From contig CP093829.1 in assembly GCA_033063855.1 (NCBI GenBank), positions 3,606,243-3,670,242 on the forward strand: 64,000 bases of DNA, read 5' to 3'. Positions 11,286-23,413 of this stretch are shown here, one piece after another (the first letter of the stretch is position 1; each line of letters begins with the position of its first letter). Both the position numbers and the translations under genes were made by a program. The stretch comes from Smittia aterrima (taxonomy: Eukaryota > Arthropoda > Insecta > Diptera > Chironomidae). The notes beneath the pieces are model-generated. The model did no database searches. It saw nothing but the letters and a program-made list of their open reading frames with translations, and was not told the origin of the DNA.

Positions 11286-13369
11286 ATCCTATGCAGATCA
11301 AGCAACAATACCAAGCTTAAGGAGGAAGTCAACATCTTTTGTGAGGATTAAACACGAAATAAAAAAATCTTCAAACTTCATAAAATAAAAATTGTTTCGT
11401 GATTAATTTATATTCCAGTTGCTCGTTCACACGCCACAACGAAAAGTTTGTTGAACTGAAAACAATGACCTTCAGGAAAATCCTTTAATTTATTCATAGC
11501 AAAAAAAACGGAAAGTCTTCATTTAATATGATTGTTAATTTTTTATTGAGTTAACTAGTCTACTTAAAAAATAATCTGCTATATCTGAAGAAGAAATGAT
11601 TTTATTACAATTTTTCTTATGAAGCGATAAAATGCATTGAATATCCTTATCTTACATTGAGATATTTAATTAACTATTTAAATTCCACAATTATTCTAGA
11701 GTTTGATTGTTTTTACTTCTTCTAAATTATCAAATGGCTCATCAATCGAAAGGAAACAATTAAGAGTTTTCTGTTGCTTCGATTTTTTGCGTTTTTTCGA
11801 CTCGTTTGCCCACACCACGAACTTCTTCTTTTTCGTAGAATTTTCACGTTCAACTTTAACACTTTGATCATCAACGACAGTGACATTTTGCTCTTGCGCT
11901 TTGTTTATGAACTCATCGGAAATGAAAATGATTTCGATAGAATCTTGTGCAACTAAACTTTTCTGTGAATTTCTGTCAAGTAAATGATTTACAGATTTTA
12001 CGAGTCTCGAACGGTGATCCGTGTTTCTCAAGTCTTTTAAAGAGAGGTGATGAGACTTGTCATGTTTAATCGTTTCATTAACGTGTTCCATCGATTTATC
12101 AACCATGAAATGCTTTAACAAACCATTCAAACATTTATTCGCCTGTTCACCTCTTTCGCGCTTTTTATGCTCTGACGTCTTGCAAATACTTTCATCGGGT
12201 TTGATTTTTTTCTTTTCTAAGTTTAAACCGAATTCAGTCACATGGGCTTTCAAATTTTGTTCACGAGTCTGTCAAGAGTCTTCATCTTTATCAATTTTCT
12301 CAATTTGAGAAGTGGAGGATGATTTGCTTATAGTTAGAGAAATGTTGAAGTCGTCGTTTGATTGAACGTCGCCGAAATCCGACAGTTTCGTTCTCAACTT
12401 CTTCTTATCGTTATCCTCGTGTCATTTCTCTGTTAAATCGTGATTTATAAAATGTGTTAGTCTCTTGCTATACTCTCCGTACTGTTCGATGTCGTTGTGG
12501 TTTGCGCCTTTTACCCATAGCGGGTCGACAGGGTTTTGACACTTCTCATAAATCTCGAGACCGTGGGAAAAGTTAATGATCTCATCCTGAGTGCCATGAA
12601 TCACTAAAGTTTTGCTTTTAATTTTAGACACTTTATCGATTATTGGAAAAGCATCGCAAAGCCAAGTTCTTCGAACAGGGAAAAGCAATCTAATCCCAGA
12701 CATTAGCGGAGAGTGCAGAACAACACCAGCTGGTTCAACTTTACATGCGAGATCAACGGCTGGAGCTGTCCCAATCGATTGGCCATAAAGAATCACGTTC
12801 TCACGTTTAATATCATATCGTTTCAACAACTCGTGCCAAGCGGCTTCAATATCCGAGTAGAGATTCTTCTCAGAAGCGCTACCTTCAGACGCTCCGTAAC
12901 CGGAAAAGTCATAACTGAAGAGATTAACTTTCAATTGATGGACAAGTCGACAGTAGAATCCAATCAGCATACCTAAAACCACGGGAGTATTCAATCGGAG
13001 TTGAAGGAAATAAAGCGATTTGAGTCTTACCAAGATCAGCAGCATTCCCATGAGAAAATAAAATTGTGTATTTCGCTTCGTTCTTTGAAGGATTTTTTAT
13101 GTGCAAGCAAGCAATCTTGTGTCCTCTTTTCGTCTTTGTGTAGAATGCTTCAAAGTTATCCTTCATGAACCTCTCGTCAACTGCTAGACCACTCTCTATA
13201 CACTCAGGAACAAAGCTGAACTCATACTTTTTCGTTGGAGAGTTATTCGTCGATTCACTTGCTGCTGACTCTTCTTGCTTAACTTCTTTTAAAACGTACG
13301 TTGGCTTCGGCGGCAGAAAAGCCATTTTCGATGTGATCCTTGAAGGGCAGGGTGGGCAGCAGAACAGCA
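11282..13369 (-). repeat. Inverted segmental duplication, donor copy
   Basis: This segment from the RpS7 stop codon to inside ABHD17 exon 1 reappears in reverse orientation at 31438-33508. Only a few differences are visible, for example one substitution in the extension frame (KSKQQK versus KSKKQK) and one near the ABHD17 intron, plus a 14-bp deletion near the ABHD17 end of the other copy. The intron is retained, so it is a recent DNA-level duplication. Confidence 0.93.
11696..12421 (-). CDS. In-frame C-terminal extension of ABHD17 beyond two TGA codons
   Basis: Downstream of the ABHD17 stop (TGA, followed by C) the same frame is open for 49 codons. It meets a second TGA, again followed by C, and is then open for 191 codons to a TAG. 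The 49-codon part contains no Met, and the 191-codon part has its first Met only about 65 codons in, so separate AUG initiation would lose a third of it. The product is hydrophilic, Lys-rich, with nuclear-signal-like runs near the end (KKKKF and KKRKKSK). UGA-C is the leakiest stop context and is enriched among known fly readthrough genes. I infer readthrough; a cryptic splice that removes the stops is the main alternative. No domain is recognised. Confidence 0.6.
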
Positions 13370-13400
13370 AGCACAGCTGCTTGAAAGTTAACTCCTCCAT
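12422..13400 (-). CDS. ABHD17-family protein depalmitoylase (alpha/beta hydrolase)
   Basis: Exons 13031-13400 and 12422-12972 (minus) give 306 aa, matching the ~310 of ABHD17. The family removes palmitate from membrane proteins and is itself anchored by an N-terminal palmitoylated Cys cluster, seen here as [10 protein letters not shown] (Cys10, 14, 15, 18). The oxyanion segment [11 protein letters not shown] precedes the nucleophile elbow GQSIGT (Ser189). The acid is Asp253 in HGTQDEI and the base is His282 in GANHNDIE. The stop is TGA-C and the frame stays open beyond it (see the extension entry). A near-identical but N-terminally clipped copy lies at 31468-32371. Confidence 0.93.
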
Positions 13401-14698
13401 TTATTAGTTTTCTGTAATATCTTTCGCAATGGACTTCTTTTCTTGACTTTTTTTTTCAACTTTCTGAGGTGAGTAAGACGGGCATCGTTCAAAAATTACG
13501 TAGCTTTGTGCGGGTGGATTGTTGAGTCAGAATATTCTTCAGTTTTCAAATATCTTAGTTACAGTTGTTGAGTAAAACATTTACCGACTTCTCATGTAAC
13601 CAACCATCGGCTCTTTCCTTAGCTACATTAATTTCAAACGAACCCTCGTGAACTCAGAGTTATTTTGTGACAACTGAAATATTTTCCTCTCTCCAGCTGA
13701 TAACACTAAGCTCATTCGACTGCACAAAATTATCAAAGGATGCAAGTGCAGGAAATTAATCAGGTAAAATCAATTATCTATCATTGGAAGCATAAAGTTA
13801 GTGCTGAAATTTCAAGCCAATTTATAGAACAAACGACAACTTAAAAAGAAAATTGGGACAATTATTATTTAATGTCATTCGCGACTTGTGCTCGATAGTC
13901 ACGCGAATTTAAAGCAACAGCCAAGTAACCTGAAATTGAGTCTCATTGCTTCTCCAAAAATAGAAAAACTTTCTTTATTGTCACAATCAAAACAGCGATT
14001 GCAGTTTTAATGAAATGCAATTTAACAATAAAGTGCTGGACAATAAACTTTTGTTCAACTCGAGGATTTACAATTCCCTTAGATTTGCCGTGTGACTTTA
14101 ACAAGTGATGACATTTAGAATTATTTTGCATTCGCTCAGACGACGATCCCAGGTTGACAAACATCGTGATAAAAGAAAATTATTAACAATCGAGTCAGTG
14201 AACCGTGGCAGAGAACGTAAAGCAAGTAATTACCGGAATCAGTCTAACAGCTGTTTGAAGTTGTTTTTAAAATTACTTTTTAATTGCCATGCGCGGAAAT
14301 GATACTCAAAATGTTAAAATAGGACATGTGAGACTATTCTTCAGTCTGTCGCCGTTCAGAAACCAAGTGAGATTTAAAAATGTTGTGAATTCGGGGAAGT
14401 TTTAAATGAAAACTTTGATAGCAATAAAGTGTGAGGAGATTAAACTTTGTTTCTATTTCAATATTTTCGTGAAAATTAAAAGGAAAATGTTTTCTATTCG
14501 TAGAAGAAAATTCTACATGAGAAAAATCGATTTTTCGCTCGAAATTTTTGTGAAAGTAGAGCAAGAAAATTTAATAAATTCTGAAAGCAATTTATCATGA
14601 AACTCTTCTTAAGAATATTTTAAAAATAATTTTAAAGCATCTCGCCTACTAATTAAAAAGACAAATTGTTTTCTTTCACAGACGACTAATCTCTAGAA
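13401..14698. other. Divergent intergenic region, ABHD17 and PDZ gene
   Basis: About 1.3 kb between two divergently transcribed genes, so it should hold both promoters. A splice acceptor (TTTCTTTCACAG, ending about 14681) precedes the PDZ start codon by about 18 bases, so part of this is a 5'UTR intron. Short frames on both strands have no recognisable content. Confidence 0.45.
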
Positions 14699-16947
14699 AT
14701 GGCTGAGAGGAAGAAGAAATTGTTAAATCGTCATGTTCTCAGCGACGATGAATTGGATATTGTGAGTGAAAATTAATTTTATTCAATTTTGCAATTTACT
14801 TCAATGAGAATTGTTTTAGCCACAAACACAAGTTTTAGAACGAGTAAAGTCTGATCGCATGATCTCATCGACAAACTTTGAGGAAGACCGAAGGAGGAGA
14901 ACAATCATCGTTGAGAAGAAGAAAGGAACTTATGGATTCACTTTACAAAGTTATGGAATTCACTACAAGAAGGAGCATGAAGTTGAAATGCTTACTTACG
15001 TCGATTCTGTTGAATACGATGGGCCAGCTTACAGAGCCGGTAAATTTGATTCAGATTAAACCACAGAAGTGACTTCATTAATCAAAATCTTTTAGGAATG
15101 AGAGAGGGTGACGTGATATTGTCGATAAATGGAACTGATATGGAGAATGTTGACCACAAGACTTTGGTTTCCTTCATTAAAAGCTGCGAGACTCGAATGC
15201 GAATGGTTGTGCTTTTTGAAAATTGTGTTCGAAAGGTAAATTTATGAACTTCTCTTGAGAGCTTAATTGAAAAATTCTTTTTTTAGGTGAATCTTCATAT
15301 GAAATATATTCAACTACAAGAGATCCTTCAGGACAAGTTAGCAGAGCTTGATCGAATCTGTTTGAAGGAAAAAGAATTGCTCGAGGGAAAATGGAAAACT
15401 CACAGTTTGCCGGCTAGAAAGAAAGCTTCTGACAACTCAGGGGAATCGAAGATTTCACCTGGCGATTGTGAAAATAACATGCTTCAATACACTCGACCAC
15501 TATCGACTGAAGACGTAGCCAAATTGTCAAGACAAAATAATTCAATTATTCCACCCCCTGCTCAGTTCATTCTGGCTTACCAAGTAAGGCTAAATCCCTA
15601 AATGTTTCACAAATTTTTCTGACTCAACACTTGCACTTCCAGTATCCTGAGCCTCACAGTAGTGGCGAGTATTTAGTGACGAATTCTTCGTCATCGCTAC
15701 ATCATCAGAATTCAAATGAACATTCTTACGTTAACCAAAGTCCATCGATGAGGAATCAACAACCACATCATCATCATCACCATGGACCGGAAAGTTTGAA
15801 TGAGACGCAGCACAGTCATCAGCATCAAAGTGAACAACATCAAAAGCCAGCTAAGTCTCGTCGACACTATCATCACTCGTGCAATCCTTGTATCGGTCAC
15901 TTCATATCGAAACGAGAAAAAAGTGCTGACAAGGACAATACAAGTCTCGATGCTTACGACTTAGCAAGTCCATGTTGCGATCCTAATTGCGTTCCTGTGA
16001 AAAGACGATCAAGACATCACAAAGATCATAAGCACAAGCATCGTGAAAAGGACAAGGAACGACCACCAAGGCCTCGATCTCAATCACATGCAACAGCTCA
16101 ACAACAAGCATCGTCTGTTCATTACTCTGGAACTGGATGCTCAACTAATCAATACGATCTCAACGATCAAATGGCAAATCGATGCAACATTCGAAATGTT
16201 AATCCAAACTCTTACTGTCAACAGATTCACGCTGAAGTTGCTCCATCTTCATCTGCGACTTGTTTACTAAGTAATGATAGCGTTTGGGATCTTAAGAGTG
16301 AGCCGATGTGTAGTCGACAAAATTTACGACAACAGCGTCCAACTTCAGTTTACAATCAACCAGTTTCCCACACTTATCGATATGTACATCCAAGCCAAGT
16401 TCAACCAGTTGAGAATACAATCTCAACTCATGCTTACGTTCAATCACAATGTTCATCGAAACCAGCTTCGTGGGATAATCTCGCTTCAGCAAAAGGTTGT
16501 GGCGGCTACGCAATTGGCTACGTTGTTAATCCTCAAATGAAGAATCAACAGCAGCAGCAACAAGCTCATGCTCCGCCTCTTCCAAAGAAATCAGGACAAG
16601 CTCCTTACGGTCGCTACTCAGCATTCGCTGAAGTCGAGCATGTGATGTTACCAACTCAACCGACTTACATCCAAAAGGCAACGATTACAAAGACAACTAT
16701 TATTACGACAAAATCAACTGAAAATCTCATCAGCAACGCTCAATATGTTTCAGATGGAAGCTGCGAGTATGTTGCACAAACGACTGCTTCTCCAAAGCCA
16801 ACCAAAGCGATTTTGGCGCCTGGCTGCTTAGCTTGTCAAGCGACTAATAATAATAATAATTCATACCAAGGCTACTACTCGAATCTCGCAAGAAATAATT
16901 CGAATCGTTTTGCAATTCCAACCAAAACTGAAATCACTCGATTGTAA
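14699..16947 (+). CDS. PDZ scaffold protein, tamalin/CYTIP (GRASP) family
   Basis: Exons 14699-14761, 14820-15039, 15096-15235, 15287-15583 and 15643-16947 join in frame to 674 aa. One PDZ domain occupies about residues 43-125: [20 protein letters not shown], a GPAYRAG turn, then [21 protein letters not shown] helical, probably coiled-coil segment ([15 protein letters not shown]) follows, as in tamalin and CYTIP, which tether cytohesin Arf exchange factors and receptors. The long C-terminal half (about 435 aa in the last exon) is low-complexity: His-rich runs, Gln runs (QQQQQQ), Ser/Tyr/Pro-rich, with possible SH3-binding PPLPKK. It ends in TEITRL, itself resembling a PDZ ligand. The orthologue in flies is not certain to me. 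Confidence 0.85.
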
Positions 16948-17147
16948 AACAAGAAATCCCATGAAAATCTAATCAGCATGAGCTAGTCATAAGTTTTTGG
17001 GGGGATTTCTGAATCATCTTTATTGATATTAAATATGATAAATTAGCAAATCAATTTGAAACTTTCTACAGGTTCATCTTAAGCGATGTAAAACAATCGT
17101 CAAATAAATAATTTAAATTAAAAATTGAAATCATGGAAGAAGTTAAA

Positions 17148-18026
17148 TTAGCATTGCTGATGATGATGTCTCAATAGTTGACGATTTCGATAGAAAGTGC
17201 TTGAGCACTGACCACATTTGAATGGAGGAAGCAGAGAGATTTTTTTGTGGCTCATGGCTTTGTGATTCAGGAGTTCAGCATTACAGTCAAACTTCTCCTG
17301 ACAGAAGTTACATTGAAAACGATCAGAAATAAGGAAAAGCGGTTTGAAGTCTGAGGTTTTTAAAGCTGTCGACCAATTACTTCGAATTGATTGATCAACG
17401 TCTTCAAAGTCAGAATCGTTGTCTGTATTGAACGCAACAGGAGTGCTCGTAATCATTTGGTTAACGCTTCGACTTGATAGCTTACACGCCTTAGCGCGAA
17501 TTTTCCTTTTAATCTTCGAGTTAATGGGTTTGTCCTTCGCGAAAATATTCCAGAAATGATTCTTCGGTCTCGGTTGAATGTCCAAAATCATTGGCTTTAA
17601 CGTGCTCACAATCGGCTCCGCTGACTTATGAACTGGCAAGTCGAATCTCAATTCCCTTCTGGCGCATGATGATCTCAAGTGACTGTTAACCCTGCGACGT
17701 AAAGCGGCTGATGCTGGCGACATAATTGTAGTTCGTCCCGACTGTTTTAAAATACTTTTCGGAGTACGAATTGGCGTCGCATTGACGGCAACAAAATTCA
17801 CACTCGAACCATCGAAATTTTCTTTCTGTTGCTCATCAGTTTCCATCTCATGAGCGAAGCTGATATGCTGATTTAAAAGTTCATGACTTAAGAACGCCGC
17901 AGTACAATACAAACATTGAAACATCATAGCTGGCCATTGATCTGATGCGTCGTGGTGATTCTTAATGTGTTCTTCTAACTTAAACTCGAAGAGAAATTCT
18001 TCGCAGCAATAAGAGCAAATAAACAT
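17148..18026 (-). CDS. C2H2 zinc-finger protein
   Basis: 292 aa from a single exon. Two fingers open the protein (CSYCCEEFLFEFKLEEHIKN, about residues 4-24, and CLYCTAAFLSHELLNQH, about 38-59). Two more close it (CNFCQEKFDCNAELLNHKAM and CGQCSSTFYRNRQLLRHHHQ). The middle is basic and Ser/Arg-rich (RRRVNSHLRSS, SKIKRKIRAK), consistent with nuclear localisation. The gene is head-to-tail with MTMR6 upstream on the same strand. It is likely a DNA- or RNA-binding regulator, but no specific orthologue is recognised. The ATG at 18026 lets the first finger begin at residue 4, so an upstream exon is possible though none is seen. Confidence 0.75.
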   Translation of the reverse strand: MFICSYCCEEFLFEFKLEEHIKNHHDASDQWPAMMFQCLYCTAAFLSHELLNQHISFAHEMETDEQQKENFDGSSVNFVAVNATPIRTPKSILKQSGRTTIMSPASAALRRRVNSHLRSSCARRELRFDLPVHKSAEPIVSTLKPMILDIQPRPKNHFWNIFAKDKPINSKIKRKIRAKACKLSSRSVNQMITSTPVAFNTDNDSDFEDVDQSIRSNWSTALKTSDFKPLFLISDRFQCNFCQEKFDCNAELLNHKAMSHKKISLLPPFKCGQCSSTFYRNRQLLRHHHQQC

Positions 18027-18401
18027 TTTCTATATTTTTGAAAATATTTTCTTTTGAGACCTAAAACAAAATAATTTCAATGAGTTGAATACAAACATGA
18101 ATGAATGTGAACTTACTTGATTAAAAAATGAAATATTTTCAATGATTGCTTCGATAATATCTAAAATATTTGATAAAATAAATTATGTTCAGTACAAGAT
18201 CAAACTGCGTTCAAACCGAAAAACATAGAAACATAAAAAATGTACTGAGCAAGATGAGAAAAGTGCAAGGAAGGGAAACATAGAAAATATTTTTATGTTT
18301 ACGAATGAGGGAGAGAAGATATCAAGAGAAATATTTTTGTTTCCAACGTAAAGCTTTTATTTAACGAATATTTTTGTCGGCGGTGAAGCATAAATTTATG
18401 T
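18027..18401. other. Short intergenic gap, C2H2 gene and MTMR6
   Basis: About 375 AT-rich bases between the MTMR6 stop and the zinc-finger start, both on the minus strand. It would hold the MTMR6 3'UTR and the zinc-finger gene promoter. I see no further gene. Confidence 0.4.
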
Positions 18402-21111
18402 TTATGGGCTAACTTGCGATACAATTTTGACACATCCCCGACAAACGGGAACAGCCTTTCCGCTGTTTTGTCCCGGCAAAGGAGACGATAAAATACAACG
18501 AGTACAGAAGATTTCGCCGCATCGCCAGCAGTGATTTTTCATCATTTCTTGTGAGAAAGGCGTTGCACATGCACAGACTGTCACACTTCGTGGACTTTTC
18601 CAATCGAGGGCAACGGAGTTGATCTCGCTTGGGATTTGGTTCACTTCTTCGTTGCCTTCCGTGACCGACAAATTTGAAAAGGAGAACTCGGCAGACTTCA
18701 ACGGATGATATTCCGCGGATTTCAGTTCGCTTAGCTTCTTGTTGTCATAGTTGAATTTGTTGTCTGAAAAACTTTTCCCAGTCGCATTTTGGAGTAAGTT
18801 TGAGCTGTTGGTCTGAAGTTTCTTGGCAGATTTTGAAATGAGATTTTTGAAATTTCCAATTCGTTTCGTCAAATGTTGCACGTGATCTTCCAGCGAGGCT
18901 GAGTGTTCCTTGCTCGTGCTCAGAAGGTCACCGATGTTTTCTCTCGGATGAACTCCACTTTCAAAACTAATAAAATGTTTAATTTAGCAAAGTGATAATT
19001 TAGATTTTTCTTTTTTGTTGTTAAACTTACCGGGAATACATTCCACGCCAAAAGAGAATCTGCTGCGGAGCCAAATTCGGTTTAATTAGGTCATCGCCTT
19101 CTCCTGGACGATACAATGGATTGATGTACTCGTTAATGTGATTGGCCATATGTCCCCAAAGGGAATAAGTTCGTTCAGCAAGTTTCAGATCTATCCGGTC
19201 CTTCTCACAGTTCCCAATGAAAGTTCCAAACTGACACGACATGACATGATCATGCAAAATTAATAGAAATCTTTCGTTGAACTCGAAGCCATCGGATTGT
19301 TGTTGCATCAGTTGGAATGTACTGTCCAAAAATTGTGTGAACACAGGTGAGATCTGAAACAAGAAATGTAAATTTTTTATTCGTTTCAACAAAAGTTTGG
19401 CAGTTACCTCTTTCGGATCAGTTTGTAAATGACCACAACGTTCACTAAATTTATGTCCAAAGCTAAGCCAGTCTTTCTCAATGAGCGTTTGAAATCCTTT
19501 AATGGTCCTGAAAATTGTAAGATAACATTTATGTTAAGTATGATTAAAGAACCAATGATTTGAAAGATTTACCTGTAGAATGGATCCAGCATAAGTGCGG
19601 CGAGAGAGCAAACTTGCGATGTTCTATCCCAACCATCAGAACAGTGAACGACCACTGACGTTCCTTTGAAAACAGCATTTGCAATAAAGCTTGAAGTGTC
19701 AAGCACAGCACGAACATGAGACAACCATCGGGATGACTCAAGAGCACTCAAAAATCCATTCATAGTCTTTTGCTCGCAAGTCTCAATCAACTTTTGAAGA
19801 CTCGTTCTCATTGTGTGAATATTCTCGATTCCGAGGAAATGAAATTTTGTGTTCTCGTAGAATAATTCATTCTCATAGCCTTTGCCCGCCGCTCTGTTTG
19901 CCATCGCATTGATCTGCGGAATAACATGGAAAGCTAGAAGGACAACATTAACGAAGAGAATTGTTTTCTTACCCGCGGCCTCGTGTCGACAACAAATAAA
20001 ATACTAGTCCCAGGATTCGTCTTTCTAATATCTTGAAGCATCTGCTCGTCTTCCATGCACCGAGCGCTGAATCCAGACAAAGGTTGTGAACATCTACAGA
20101 TTGAAGCTTTGTTTGTGTATAAATATGTGAGAGTTGGCAAACGACCCTTTGACCTAAACCGCGAGCTGCCAAGTAGCACAGTTTTATCTGATGCAGATGG
20201 AACATAAATTTGGTTGGGATAAGTATCACACAACTCATAATTCTTGTTCATAGATGTCAACTGCCACTCGGAATTCGGGACTTTCATTCGGCGATACTCA
20301 TTTTCAAGTTTGAAAAAGTCCCATCCTGTGGATTTGACAAGTTCTTCGCTACTCGAAGTATATTGAAAGCAATAAAGGTTTTGGATGTTAACGGGTTGGC
20401 AAAGCTTAATTAGCGTTGAATAAACATCGTGGCTATCACGTTCACGCCCTATCACAAACGTCACAGAAAGGAATGTTTTGCAGCGGATTAATAAAGGGCT
20501 CCCAGTCGTTGTCAGTGGAAGTTTTTCAACACTCGCGATGTGCATGTGAAGAATCTGTTAAGCAAAATTGATTGATAAATTGAATAAATTTGATTAGATT
20601 TCTATTTCTTACCCAAGTCTCCTTGTTAGCTTCAGGGTCGACAAATATCAGATGAGTTGCTGTCAAGTAAAGCGTTCCAACAATTGAGTTTTTGCTGTTG
20701 TACCGGTCGATCATCCTCACATTCTCAACCTAAATGACATGAGACATTTATGCAGAATTTTCAAGAACTGGATTTATCGATTTGCATCGCATTGAACTAA
20801 ATTTTATAATGAGAGTGAAAATATTCTCGACGTGTTACCTTTCGAATCACAAGTATATCGTGAAAGAAGGTTGGCTCATGCACTGACATTTGCAATTGAG
20901 GATGCAAATTTTCTTCCATCCATTTTCTCAAATCGACCATTCGTCTTGGAATTGACAAACCAAAAATACAAGACTTCCTATTGAGCTCTTCAAAATCATG
21001 GAGCAATGTTTCACTGAAGTATTGGATTTCCTCTGGCGACACCAGATCAAAATTTTGCTTGAAATCATTTGTAATTGTTGTGTCGTCAGTATAATCAGAG
21101 ATTCGACTCAT
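18402..21111 (-). CDS. Mtmr6: Myotubularin-related PI(3)P phosphatase, MTMR6/7/8 group
   Basis: Seven minus-strand exons (20839-21111, 20613-20729, 19973-20554, 19573-19913, 19408-19507, 19031-19353, 18402-18966) join to 766 aa. A PH-GRAM domain starts at VENVRMIDRYNSKNSIVGTL. The phosphatase core includes SSRFRSKGRLPTLTY and NAMANRAAGKGYENE, and the active P-loop VHCSDGWDRTSQVCSL holds the CX5R motif, so the enzyme should dephosphorylate PI(3)P and PI(3,5)P2 on endosomes. A C-terminal Cys-rich module (HCWRCGEIFCTRC) is FYVE-like but lacks the full R(K/R)HHCR core. About 91 residues encoded by exon 1 precede the PH-GRAM domain and are not part of the usual MTMR6 N-terminus. The first ATG is at 21111, and an in-frame TTG lies upstream. 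Confidence 0.93.
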
Positions 21112-22154
21112 AGTTGCACTATTGACTTTGACGACTTCACTTGACAAGAATTAATTTGTTCAAACTATGAACGACTCGAATGGCTGATGTTGACATTATT
21201 ATCTTGAATAATTTTCTATTTTCTTGCAAAAAGAGCTTTGGCAATACTTCGCCTTTGGCTTTCACTTTTCACACAGAACAAAATTTTCAAGTTTATGTGA
21301 AAAGTCCGCATTTCCACTCGCTCACGAGAGAGAAAAAGGAAGAAACTGTCTGTTGGAAAATTGGAAAAACTTTGGAGAGGGAATCCTCGATCACAATAAT
21401 GTGGGAGTAATGGTTAAGGAAATCCTCAATTAAATTGTTGATTTCAGCAATGAATTGAGTTGTATACATTTATCCGGCGATCGAATAACTTCTGATAAGA
21501 CAAAAACTATTTTCTTATCAAGCCGTCATTGTTCCAAGAAATGTTTTTAAATAAAATTATTGCTTCACTCTTTATCTAACGATCAAGAGACATTGAGTTA
21601 TCTTACGAGTCAATTAGACTGGTTTACAATGTTAATCAGGGTCTTAGAGAAACGTAGCACATATTGAAATTAACTTTGTCACAATGAATTGAGAGTTTTT
21701 CACTTTTCCTTGTCGCTTACCTTAGGTATTTTAATATGCTCCATGCTTAACCAACAGATGTACTAACTATGCATTTATCTGAGAGTTCACAAAAGAATTG
21801 TCTACCGAGAAACTAGTGAAATCCACAAAACCAAATTTTTGTTATCAATTGAACGATTAATCGGAGTTTCTCGTTCACAGTGTTCAATGTTTTCAAATCC
21901 AATAAAATCCGTTGAAATAAAATTCTTGCGCAATTCTCTGTAAAATCTGTTTGTAAGCGAATAAAAAGTCTTTGAATTGAAATACTCTTTGATTTATTCC
22001 CTGTCATTATGACAATTGTTTTTCGCGAAGATCTTAACGCATTTCTAATCAACAAATTACATTAGAACATAAACGCATACGTTTTCTAAGGTTGAAAATA
22101 ATTTAAGCATCAAATAGTTGAAGCGGATGGTGATTTCTAAGTCGAATTAAGAGT
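21112..22154. other. Intergenic region, MTMR6 promoter and SdhB 3' side
   Basis: About 1 kb with no supported gene. Small overlapping frames near 21180-21430 on the plus strand are AT-rich and have no recognisable motif. It should contain the MTMR6 promoter and the end of the SdhB transcript. Confidence 0.4.
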
Positions 22155-23413
22155 TTACTTGTGGTGAAGTGCAGCGGTTTCTAATCCTGGAGCGTCCTTT
22201 GAAGCAATTCCACCCAAAAGTTTCTTTATCTCAGCGATAGCCTTGCCGGGATTAAGACCTTTGGGACATGTGCGCGTGCAGTTCATGATGGTGTGGCATC
22301 GAAAAACGCTGAATGGATCTCTGAGACTATCCAGACGGGCCTTGGTTGACTCGTCACGTGAATCGATGATCCATCGGTAAGCTTGCATAAGTACAGCTGG
22401 GCCTAAGTACTTGTCGCCGTTCCACCAATAAGATGGACACGATGTCGAGCAGCAAGCGCACAAGATACATTCGTACAAGCCGTCAAGCTTGGCTCGGTCG
22501 TCAACAGATTGCAAGTATTGCGCATTTCCTTTTTCTTCAGTTTTTTCGTTTCTAGAAATAATCGAAATTTAGTTTGCCTCAAAGTCAAATTTAGAAATGA
22601 ACTCACTTGCGTTGCAACCACGGCTGAATCGAGCGATATTGATTGTAGAAGTTGTTCATGTCTGGAACCAAATCTTTGACGACATACATATGAGGCAAAG
22701 GATAGATCTTTACAGGCTTGTTGAGATCGGCGCCATCGATCTTGCTAATGCATGCCAAAGTGTTTGTTCCTCCAATGTTCATGGCACAGGATCCACAAAT
22801 TCCTTCACGGCATGATCGACGGAAAGTCAAAGTAGGGTCCATTTCATTTTTGATTTTGATTAAAGCATCAAGCACCATTGGACCGCAAGCGTTAAGATCA
22901 ACTTTATAGGTTTGCACATGAGGCTTCTCCTCTGGCACTTCGGGATTCCATCTGTAGATTTCAAAGTTCTTGAAACGCTCAGCTGCATTGACAACAGACG
23001 ATGCATGAATCTTGCGGAACTGAAATGAAAGCGAGCGTTGATTAGAATCAAAATTGCTACTTAGTGACGTCTAGCGAATAGTTTAGCGAATGCTTGAGAG
23101 CTTGAATTACGTTGTGGCGGCTATAAATATTTGAATCATCTTTGATCACATGAGAAAGTTTTTTCTTAATTACAATTATCTTTATCCTCGAAGTTAATTG
23201 CTTTTAATTATATCACTGATATGCGAGAATTCATGCTGGATAACTTAGATTACCACAATGTAAATAATAATTTCAGGTTTCAGCCCTGCCAAAATGTTAT
23301 TCAATCAAAAAACTTTTTAAATTCGCACTTCCACTCGATGCTCTCCATCAATTTACCTGTCCGAATGTACCGCGAGCTACAAGAAGCATTCTTAACTCGT
23401 TTGCCAAAGCCAT
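22155..23413 (-). CDS. SdhB: Succinate dehydrogenase iron-sulfur subunit (complex II)
   Basis: Exons 23357-23413, 22607-23019 and 22155-22551 (minus) give 288 aa. SdhB passes electrons from the flavoprotein to ubiquinone in complex II of the inner mitochondrial membrane. All three cluster motifs are visible: [15 protein letters not shown]...LAC for 2Fe-2[13 protein letters not shown] for 4Fe-4S, and [17 protein letters not shown] for 3Fe-4S. The short first exon ([19 protein letters not shown]) with FRKIHASS gives a basic presequence for import. The C-terminus AALHHK is typical. The length is slightly below the ~297 of Drosophila. It is divergent from koi, sharing the 23.4-24.5 kb spacer. Confidence 0.96.
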
